From JAAYLC01 sp964636665 (GTDB lineage Bacteria; Bacteroidota; Bacteroidia; Flavobacteriales; Flavobacteriaceae): DNA of 13,313 bases. The DNA lies in assembly GCA_964636665.1 (NCBI GenBank), contig CAZWVT010000050.1, positions 1-13,313 of the forward strand, given 5' to 3'. Below, piece after piece: positions 7,042 to 12,553 of the stretch. Made by a program: the position numbers and the translations under genes. Under the pieces are notes generated by a model that saw only the letters and a list, made by a program, of their open reading frames with translations, ran no database searches and was not told the origin of the DNA. Within the stretch, counting starts at the first letter, position 1, and each line of letters begins with the position of its first letter.

Positions 7042-7893
7042 ATGACTTATAAAATACTTATTCCTACAGATTTTTCAGACAATGCATTCAATGCCATTCA
7101 TTATGCATTCGAGCTTTTTAAAGACAAATCCTCTGAATTTATAATACTGAACACGTATTACCATTCAGGGTTGGATAAGGAAAATTTAATAGTTCCGAGA
7201 CCTTCTGATGAAGAGTGCGAACGCATCATCAGTCAGGCAGAAAGGAACATAAAAGAATTTGAAGAAAAAACTCGAAAACATTTTAGCAATGAAAAACACC
7301 AAATGACATTTGTAAGTCGTTTCGGGAAGTTCTACGAAATAATGAAAGAAACGGCCGCTCAGAAAAAAATTCATCTTATCCTAATGGGAACCAAAGGCAG
7401 GAGCAATAAAAAATCTGCTATTTTTGGGAGCAATGCCTTAAATATAATGGAAGAGGTTAGAAGTTGCCCGGTAATGGCAATTCCTTCAGAATATACTTTT
7501 AAAAATCCCAATGAAATTGTGCTGCCTACCAGTTTCCGTACGCATTACAAACAAGAAGAACTAAAAAAGCTGGTCGATATTGCCCGCATTACCAAAGCCC
7601 CTATACGCATTTTGCATATTCAAAATAATGCAAAACTTACTGAGCGACAAGAAGAAAACAAAAAACTTTTGGAAACGATTTTATTGCCGGCGACTTTTAC
7701 GCATCACCGGCTGTATGATATCAAAATAAATGACGGAATTCGGACTTTTATCCAAAGCAGACAAAGCGAGATGCTTGCTTTTGTCAATAAAAAACACAAT
7801 TTCTTCGGGAGTATTTTCTCAAATCCCATGATAAAAGAACTGGGAATGCACACGGAGATTCCACTTTTGGCAATGCACGATTCAAGAGAATAG
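7042..7893 (+). CDS. Universal stress protein, two UspA-like domains, intact ATP motif in domain 1
   Basis: Third gene of the stress operon, 283 residues. Domain 1 begins TYKILIPTDFSDNA and has the complete motif Gly116-x2-Gly119-x9-Gly129-Ser130 (MGTKGRSN to FGSNALNI), then CPVMAIP. Domain 2 opens IVLPTSF, where the usual Asp of the TDF signature is replaced by Ser, and ends IPLLAMH. It has no glycine motif. Start choice: a TTG two codons upstream (7036) is in frame, but ATG at 7042 matches the paralogue starts and leaves a 12-base spacer to the gene before. Its stop is 13 bases from the convergent lipoprotein gene, and I see no hairpin terminator in that gap. Confidence 0.92.
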   Translation: MTYKILIPTDFSDNAFNAIHYAFELFKDKSSEFIILNTYYHSGLDKENLIVPRPSDEECERIISQAERNIKEFEEKTRKHFSNEKHQMTFVSRFGKFYEIMKETAAQKKIHLILMGTKGRSNKKSAIFGSNALNIMEEVRSCPVMAIPSEYTFKNPNEIVLPTSFRTHYKQEELKKLVDIARITKAPIRILHIQNNAKLTERQEENKKLLETILLPATFTHHRLYDIKINDGIRTFIQSRQSEMLAFVNKKHNFFGSIFSNPMIKELGMHTEIPLLAMHDSRE

Positions 7894-7906
7894 CTCCCAG
7901 AAAATC

Positions 7907-8398
7907 TTATTTGAAATAATCGTAAAAACGCGTCAACCGATTTTCAATATCCGCTACCAGCTGTTTTCCTTCTTCGGCTGTAGGGGTATCATTTAGCGTG
8001 TTTATTTGTTCGATGAGCGGATGAAGCCAAACGTGCAGATTGTCGTGTGAAGCACCGGTCATAGTACATTCTCTGACGATGTAATTTTTCTCTTCATTTA
8101 ATTTTTCGCCGAGCGCACGGTAAGACTCAGCATCGGTTAAATTTGCTGTCTGTATTTGCTCCCTCATATTTTCTACGCCCTCAATCGTTTCAGGATTGGC
8201 AATCCAGGGATTTCCATTATCAAGCTCGATTTCCTGTAACCAAGAATTTTTGCTTGCTGCCATTTCGTGAGCGTGATCTGCTTCAGAAATAGTTTCAGAA
8301 TGAGTGGGGACTTCCTGATCAGTCTTAGCGGTTTTGTTGTTACAGCTCATTAACAATAGAACAGCGAATAGATAAAAAGGTAAAATAATTTTCTTCAT
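7907..8398 (-). CDS. Lipoprotein of unknown function, helical, His/Met-containing
   Basis: Not assigned to a named family. The 163-residue precursor has a lipoprotein signal peptide (MKKIILPFYLFAVLLLMSC, lipid attachment at Cys19). A low-complexity acidic linker follows, with a DHAHEM histidine cluster (about 41-46). The mature part looks all-helical and contains Cys-Thr-Met-Thr-Gly-x2-His-Asp-x-Leu-His-x3-His-Pro (about 111-128). I recall similar motifs in small Bacteroidota periplasmic lipoproteins, which would suit metal or haem binding, but this is only an impression. It is transcribed convergently with the stress operon and divergently from cytochrome c-nosZ, sharing the 264-bp regulatory spacer. 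It could be an electron-transfer or copper-handling partner of N2O reduction, or unrelated. Confidence 0.8.
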   Translation of the reverse strand: MKKIILPFYLFAVLLLMSCNNKTAKTDQEVPTHSETISEADHAHEMAASKNSWLQEIELDNGNPWIANPETIEGVENMREQIQTANLTDAESYRALGEKLNEEKNYIVRECTMTGASHDNLHVWLHPLIEQINTLNDTPTAEEGKQLVADIENRLTRFYDYFK

Positions 8399-8475
8399 AA
8401 GTTTTAATTATATCGTTGGACAATTTCTGTAAAAGTAACATTTCTCTTTGTTCTTTAAAAATAAATTATCACTCC

Positions 8476-8518
8476 TGATATTTATCATTCTATAATATGT
8501 GAATATCATCTTAATTTG
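8476..8518 (+). promoter_or_regulatory. CRP/FNR-like operator and distal promoter of cytochrome c-nosZ (module D)
   Basis: Operator core TGA-N6-TCA at 8476-8487 (TCCTGA/TCATTC, centre 8481.5). TTAATTTG at 8511-8518 matches TAnnTTTG except at the second base, with a 29.5-bp centre-to-element distance. It is the weakest of the five modules, both in the outer operator bases and in the -7 element. Predicted transcription start is near 8524, about 139 bases upstream of the cytochrome ATG. Confidence 0.45.
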
Positions 8519-8588
8519 TCTAAAATCATTAATAAACGCAAATGTAGGTAAATGCGTCAATTTAATTAAGACAAAAAAGTATTAAATA

Positions 8589-8631
8589 TGATTAAAGTCA
8601 TTTCTGCTACTGAATTCACCCGTTACTTTTG
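8589..8631 (+). promoter_or_regulatory. CRP/FNR-like operator and proximal promoter of cytochrome c-nosZ (module E)
   Basis: Operator ATATGA-N6-TCATTT (core 8589-8600, centre 8594.5; 5 of 6 bases symmetric). TACTTTTG at 8624-8631 is an exact TAnnTTTG match, 29.5 bp from the operator centre. Predicted transcription start is near 8637, giving a leader of about 26 nt before the ATG at 8663. No -33 TTTG is visible, which suits activator dependence. Confidence 0.7.
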
Positions 8632-8662
8632 TATAGAAATTAAATTTAAAACAAGAACTACC

Positions 8663-9160
8663 ATGAAACATGTTATGACAATTTTGACTGCCTTTGCAAT
8701 GTTTGGAATTATAAGTTGCGGCGGAAAAGAAGAAAAAAAAGAAGAAAAAGTAACTCTTCGCAGCTCGACTACAGAAAAAGTTGAGACTGCAGCTGTTTCG
8801 GATGTAAAACCATCTGAAAGAGTAGATATGTCCACCAAAGGAGTTGGTCCGATTAAGAATTTAACCTTAAACGAAACCATCGATCAGGCAATGGCGAGCA
8901 AAGGAGAAGAAGTTTTCAATAACAATTGTCTTGCCTGCCACAAACCGGACAGAAGATTTATCGGACCCGCTCCTCAAGGAATTGTGGAAAGACGTACGCC
9001 GGAATGGATTATGAATATGATTTTGAACCCGGAGGAAATGGTAAAAGAAGATCCGTTGGCAAAAGAATTATTAATTGAATTTAACGGTTCGCCAATGGCA
9101 AATCAAAATTTATCCGAAGAAGAAGCACGTCAGATATTGGAATATTTCAGAACCTTATAA
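8663..9160 (+). CDS. Lipoprotein cytochrome c, probable electron donor in N2O reduction
   Basis: Monohaem c-type cytochrome of 165 residues, anchored outside the inner membrane by a lipid. Signal peptide with lipobox GIISC (Cys19), then a Lys/Glu-rich, Ser/Thr linker (about 22-65) acting as a tether. The haem domain (about 75-165) has CxxCH at Cys89-Leu-Ala-Cys92-His93 and a likely distal ligand Met145 in SPMANQNLS. It is first in the operon, 86 bases before nosZ, a placement known for Bacteroidota nos clusters, and it probably passes electrons to the CuA site of NosZ. Start choice: the frame is open back to an ATG at 8588, but that extension overlaps the operator and -7 element of module E and would bury the signal peptide, so 8663 is preferred. 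Confidence 0.93.
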   Translation: MKHVMTILTAFAMFGIISCGGKEEKKEEKVTLRSSTTEKVETAAVSDVKPSERVDMSTKGVGPIKNLTLNETIDQAMASKGEEVFNNNCLACHKPDRRFIGPAPQGIVERRTPEWIMNMILNPEEMVKEDPLAKELLIEFNGSPMANQNLSEEEARQILEYFRTL

Positions 9161-9246
9161 AGAACATCATTTGCTATAAATGGGATGTGTTATAAAACAA
9201 AACAATTAAAAAAACTAACTCAATACTAAACTTAAAATTATTAACA

Positions 9247-11214
9247 ATGAAAAAAACCATTCAGTATTTATTTTCCCTTGTTTTGATTGCCGGATTGGTA
9301 AGCTGTAACAATGGGGATAACCAAAAGAAACTGCGAGGACAGGGAGGTTTAGCCTCCAACGCAGCCGAGCGCGTTTATGTAGCGCCGGGTGAACACGACG
9401 AATATTACGGATTTTTCTCCGGAGGATTTAGCGGACAATTAGGAGTTTACGGATTGCCTTCAGGAAGATTGTTAAAGGTATTGCCTGTATTCTCTCAGAA
9501 TCCTGAAAATGGATATGGATATACCGAAGAAACCAAACCGATGTTGAACACTTCATTCGGGTTTGTGCCTTGGGATGATTCACACCATCCTGATATTTCA
9601 CAAACAGACGGTGTACTTGACGGTCGCTGGGTATTTATCAACGGAAACAACACGCCGCGAATTGCGAGAATCGGACTGGAAACTTTTAAAACAGAAGAGA
9701 TTATCGAGATTCCGAATAGTGCAGGAAATCACAGTTCTTCATTTATTACGGAAAACACGGAATACGTAGTTGCAGGAACACGTTTTTCCATTCCTGTACC
9801 GCAAAGAGACATGTCTATTAATGAGTACAAAGGTAACTTTAAAGGCGCGTTGACATTTATCTCTGTAGATCAAGAAACCGGTAGAATGGGAATAAAATTC
9901 CAATTGATGATGCCCGGTTTTAACTACGACCTTTCTCATCCGGGACGCGACAAAAGCCACGGGTGGTTCTTCTTTACCACTTATAACACCGAAGAATCTC
10001 ATACGTTGCTGGAAGTAAACGCTTCTCAAAATGACAAAGATTTTATTGCAGCGGTAAACTGGAAAAAAATTGAAGAATATGTAAACAACGGCGGAGGTAC
10101 AATGACACCTACACGCTATGCACACAACGTAATGGATATGGATTCACATATGGCAACTTCCACAATGATTGAAGAAGTATTGATGGTAGATCCATTAGAT
10201 GTCCCGGGAGCTGTATTTTTCCTTCCAACGCCGAAATCTCCACACGGATGTGACGTAGATCCAACAGGAGAATACATTATCGGAAACGGAAAACTTTCTG
10301 CTGACTTGACAGTTCACAGTTTTACTAAAATGATTGATGCTATCGAAAACGAAAAGTTTGATGGAGAAGCTTATGGAATTCCAATTTTGAATTTCGAAGA
10401 AATTTTAGCAGGTGTTGTAAAGCAACCCGGATTGGGGCCTTTGCATACAGAATTTGACGACAAAGGAAATGCTTACACAACCTTCTTTATCTCATCTGAG
10501 GTTGTAAAATGGAAAGTCGGTACTTGGGAAGTATTGGACAGACAACCAGTGTTTTATTCAGTAGGACACGGAATGATTCCGGGAGGAAATTCACGTAAAC
10601 CGTTTGGTGAATATTTTGTGGCAATGAACAAAATTACCAAAGACAGATACCTTCCAACAGGACCGGAATTAACGCATTCAGCACAATTGTTTGATATTAC
10701 CGGCGATAAGATGGAATTGTTATTGGATTTCCCAACCATTGGAGAACCACATTATGCAGCGGCAATTCCTGCGGAAATTATCAAAGACAAATCGATACAG
10801 TTTTATCGCTTATCAGATAACAAACACCCACATGCAACACTTAAAAGTACAGATGCGCGCGTAGAACGAAATGGAAATGAAGTTCACGTTTATATGACGA
10901 TGATTCGCAGCCATTTCAATCCGGACAATATTGAAGGAATTAAAGTAGGAGACAAGGTTTACTTTCACGTAACCAATCTCGAGCAAGACTTTGACGTGCC
11001 ACACGGATTTGCAATGATCGGTGCCAATAACGCAGAAATGCTGATTATGCCCGGAGCAACTGAAACTTTGGTTTGGGAACCCAAACAAGTAGGCGTGTGG
11101 CCATTCTATTGTACTGACTTCTGTTCGGCACTTCACCAGGAAATGCAAGGATATGTTCGTGTCAGTCCGGCCGACTCCAATTTGCCATTAAGCTGGAGTG
11201 TCGGTGAAGATTAA
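9247..11214 (+). CDS. nosZ: Nitrous oxide reductase, clade II (Sec-type, lipoprotein)
   Basis: Reduces N2O to N2 outside the inner membrane as the terminal step of denitrification or as stand-alone N2O respiration. The 655-residue precursor has a Sec lipoprotein signal (GLVSC, Cys20) and no twin-arginine motif, the mark of clade II enzymes. The beta-propeller (about 40-520) carries histidines expected to bind the CuZ cluster: DDSHHPD (His113, His114), RYAHN, SPHGCD, PLHTE, GHGM and EPHYA. The C-terminal cupredoxin domain (about 540-650) has the CuA signature Cys622-x3-Cys626-x3-His630-x2-Met633, preceded by DVPHGFA with another CuA ligand His. All key residues are present, so it should be active. 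No promoter is seen in the 86 bases upstream, so it is transcribed with the cytochrome. A strong RNA structure follows its stop. Confidence 0.98.
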   Translation: MKKTIQYLFSLVLIAGLVSCNNGDNQKKLRGQGGLASNAAERVYVAPGEHDEYYGFFSGGFSGQLGVYGLPSGRLLKVLPVFSQNPENGYGYTEETKPMLNTSFGFVPWDDSHHPDISQTDGVLDGRWVFINGNNTPRIARIGLETFKTEEIIEIPNSAGNHSSSFITENTEYVVAGTRFSIPVPQRDMSINEYKGNFKGALTFISVDQETGRMGIKFQLMMPGFNYDLSHPGRDKSHGWFFFTTYNTEESHTLLEVNASQNDKDFIAAVNWKKIEEYVNNGGGTMTPTRYAHNVMDMDSHMATSTMIEEVLMVDPLDVPGAVFFLPTPKSPHGCDVDPTGEYIIGNGKLSADLTVHSFTKMIDAIENEKFDGEAYGIPILNFEEILAGVVKQPGLGPLHTEFDDKGNAYTTFFISSEVVKWKVGTWEVLDRQPVFYSVGHGMIPGGNSRKPFGEYFVAMNKITKDRYLPTGPELTHSAQLFDITGDKMELLLDFPTIGEPHYAAAIPAEIIKDKSIQFYRLSDNKHPHATLKSTDARVERNGNEVHVYMTMIRSHFNPDNIEGIKVGDKVYFHVTNLEQDFDVPHGFAMIGANNAEMLIMPGATETLVWEPKQVGVWPFYCTDFCSALHQEMQGYVRVSPADSNLPLSWSVGED

Positions 11215-11218
11215 TAAG

Positions 11219-11311
11219 GTAGTTTTTGGTTGTGAAAATGCTAATTGGTGATTGGTAGTATTTTCACGGAAGGCGGGGGTTTGTTGATTTTCCTCGCCTT
11301 CCAAAAACTAC
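11219..11311 (+). other. Predicted three-way-junction RNA structure after nosZ
   Basis: An 11-bp perfect outer stem (GTAGTTTTTGG 11219-11229 with CCAAAAACTAC 11301-11311) encloses two hairpins lying almost end to end. Hairpin 1 pairs 11232-11242 with 11257-11267 (11 bp, one G-U, 14-nt loop). Hairpin 2 pairs 11268-11279 with 11291-11302 (12 bp, core GGAAGGCG/CGCCTTCC, two G-U, 11-nt loop). The CC at 11301-11302 can pair in either the outer stem or hairpin 2. No U-tract follows, so it is not a standard intrinsic terminator. It begins 4 bases after the nosZ stop and may protect the 3' end of the nosZ mRNA or limit read-through. Confidence 0.65.
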
Positions 11312-11330
11312 ACTTTCCAAAATCTACACT
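11299..11330. repeat. Tandem 16-bp direct repeat downstream of nosZ
   Basis: TTCCAAAAACTACACT (11299-11314) is followed immediately by TTCCAAAATCTACACT (11315-11330), identical at 15 of 16 positions. The first copy holds the 3' arm of the outer stem of the RNA structure. The second copy could pair with the same 5' arm with one mismatch, giving an alternative fold. The remaining 11331-11387 is AT-rich, with a possible weak -7 element TAAATTTA at 11376-11383 just before the next start. Confidence 0.8.
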
Positions 11331-11387
11331 ACAAATTTATAACAATAATTTGCCGAGGTAATATTGCTTCGACGCTAAATTTATACA

Positions 11388-12008
11388 ATGAAAAAAGCCG
11401 GAATATTAATGATAATAGGATCGTTGTTGCTGTTGGGCTTGTTTAAATTTCCTTTGTGGAATATAATGCTCGGAGCTCCTCAATATCCTGACCCGTTGGG
11501 AATGAATATTTACATCAACGGAATTGAAGGAGTAAAAGAATTTGACATCCAAAATATCGACAATCTAAACCATTATATCGGGATGAAAACAATCCCAAAA
11601 AATCACGAGATGTGGGAATTTGAAGTTTTCCCAAAAGTGATTTTGGGGATGGTAATTTTGGGCGTGTTGCTGGGAATCATCGGTTTCTTAGGGAAAATAA
11701 GTTACAAATGGTTCTTGGGATGGTTTGTTTTGATGACGGTATTAGGCGTTCTCGGAATGTATGATTTCAATCTTTGGTTAATAGATTACGGGTCAAATCT
11801 GGATCCGAATGCCATTATGAAATACACACAACCGGATGGATCGCCGATGACCTACAAACCACCGCTTATAGGATATCAAAAGATGCTCAATTTTGATGTG
11901 GATTCGTGGCCTGCGATGGGAGGATATATGATGTTTGCCGGAATGGCACTTGTTTTTGTTTCCTTTTTTGTAGGAAAATCAGAATACAAATCATTGAAAG
12001 ACAGATAA
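11388..12008 (+). CDS. Four-helix membrane protein of the nos operon (possible NosB-like)
   Basis: Integral membrane protein of 206 residues with four predicted segments (about 5-26, 82-102, 107-125 and 175-195). The short TM2-TM3 loop is positive (GKISYK), so it should be cytoplasmic. That puts two larger loops (27-81 and 132-174) on the outer side, the side where NosZ works. The first outer loop has His62, Met66, His73 and Met75 close together, and the second holds several Met and aromatic residues. I know of a membrane protein NosB next to nosZ in clade II clusters; this gene is in the right place, but I cannot confirm homology by eye. Between nosZ and nosL it is probably an assembly, copper-delivery or electron-transfer helper. 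It is separated from nosZ by 173 bp of structured sequence and from nosL by 25 bp. Confidence 0.85.
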   Translation: MKKAGILMIIGSLLLLGLFKFPLWNIMLGAPQYPDPLGMNIYINGIEGVKEFDIQNIDNLNHYIGMKTIPKNHEMWEFEVFPKVILGMVILGVLLGIIGFLGKISYKWFLGWFVLMTVLGVLGMYDFNLWLIDYGSNLDPNAIMKYTQPDGSPMTYKPPLIGYQKMLNFDVDSWPAMGGYMMFAGMALVFVSFFVGKSEYKSLKDR

Positions 12009-12033
12009 AACTTTTTTCAAAAAAAAGAATATT

Positions 12034-12465
12034 ATGAAACAGCTACTCACTTTTAGTTTAATCTTTTTACTCTTTGCAGCCTGTGAGGTTGCACCGCAAA
12101 AAATTGAATACGGAACTGATGCCTGCCATTTTTGTGATATGACCATTGTCGATTCCAAATTTGCAGCACAGATGGTGACTTCTAAAGGAAAATCCTATAA
12201 ATACGATGCGGTAGAATGTATGATTCATTCCTATCAAGACGAATTTAAAGATACCGAAATGGCTTATAAATTGGTTGCAGATTTTGATAATCCTGGAGAA
12301 TTTATCGATGCTGAAAATGCAGGATATTTGATAAGCGAACAGATAAAAAGCCCGATGGGTAAAAATTTGTCAGCCTATCAAAATAACGAAAAAGCTGAAC
12401 AAGCAAAAGAAAATTTTACAGGAAACACATACAGTTGGTCAACGATAATAAAACACTTGAACTAA
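12034..12465 (+). CDS. nosL: NosL copper chaperone lipoprotein
   Basis: Outward-facing lipoprotein that delivers copper for building the CuZ centre of NosZ. The 143-residue precursor has a signal peptide with lipobox FAAC (Cys17). The family core follows: Cys31-x2-Cys34-Asp-Met36, then YKYDAVECM with Cys62-Met63, and the conserved KSPMG segment with Met108. The usual NosL signature as I know it is CxxCGM; here the glycine is Asp35, a small departure with the metal-binding Cys and Met kept. The length is normal for single-domain NosL. It lies 25 bases after the membrane-protein gene and 88 bases before nosD, consistent with one operon. NosL works with the NosDFY complex, whose first gene follows directly. 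Confidence 0.94.
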   Translation: MKQLLTFSLIFLLFAACEVAPQKIEYGTDACHFCDMTIVDSKFAAQMVTSKGKSYKYDAVECMIHSYQDEFKDTEMAYKLVADFDNPGEFIDAENAGYLISEQIKSPMGKNLSAYQNNEKAEQAKENFTGNTYSWSTIIKHLN

Positions 12466-12485
12466 TTTTCACAAACCAAAACGAC

Positions 12486-12509
12486 AAACATTAACTTTAA
12501 ATGTTTTTT
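12486..12509 (+). terminator. Weak hairpin with T-tract between nosL and nosD
   Basis: A 7-bp stem AAACATT (12486-12492) and AATGTTT (12500-12506) with a 7-nt loop runs straight into six T residues (12504-12509). The shape is that of an intrinsic terminator, but the stem has one G-C pair, so at most partial termination or attenuation is expected. The rest of the 88-bp spacer shows no clear promoter. Confidence 0.3.
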
Positions 12510-12553
12510 GCCAATCTTCAATAGTGTTTTGCATAATCATAAAAAATAAAATC

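Larger units (their letters stand above)
8399..8662. other. 264-bp divergent regulatory spacer between the lipoprotein and the nos operon
   Basis: No gene is supported here. It holds two plus-strand operator-promoter modules (D and E, described separately) and minus-strand candidates for the lipoprotein gene: TACATTTG (plus 8546 to 8539, exact TAnnTTTG match, which would give a leader of about 134 nt) and TACTTTTA (plus 8437 to 8430, one mismatch, leader about 26 nt). Neither minus-strand element has the 29.5-bp operator spacing, so control of the lipoprotein gene is undecided. Confidence 0.5.

Noticed and set aside
7894..7906. Shared terminator between the convergent stress operon and lipoprotein gene
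   Set aside because: The 13-bp gap and its borders show no hairpin followed by a T-tract.
8274..8285. TGA-N6-TCA inside the lipoprotein gene
   Set aside because: Coding sequence with no gene start nearby in the right direction; treated as chance.
8539..8594. Divergent regulation of the lipoprotein gene by module E
   Set aside because: The minus-strand TACATTTG is 48.5 bp from the operator centre, and the sequence at 29.5 bp (TTAAATTG) matches the -7 consensus at only 6 of 8 positions.
9161..9246. Separate promoter for nosZ
   Set aside because: No TAnnTTTG element or TGA-N6-TCA site is present in the 86-bp spacer; co-transcription with the cytochrome gene is simpler.
11285..11296. Near-match TGA-N6-TCG ahead of the membrane-protein gene
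   Set aside because: One core mismatch, no -7 element at the required distance, and it lies in the loop and arm of the RNA hairpin.
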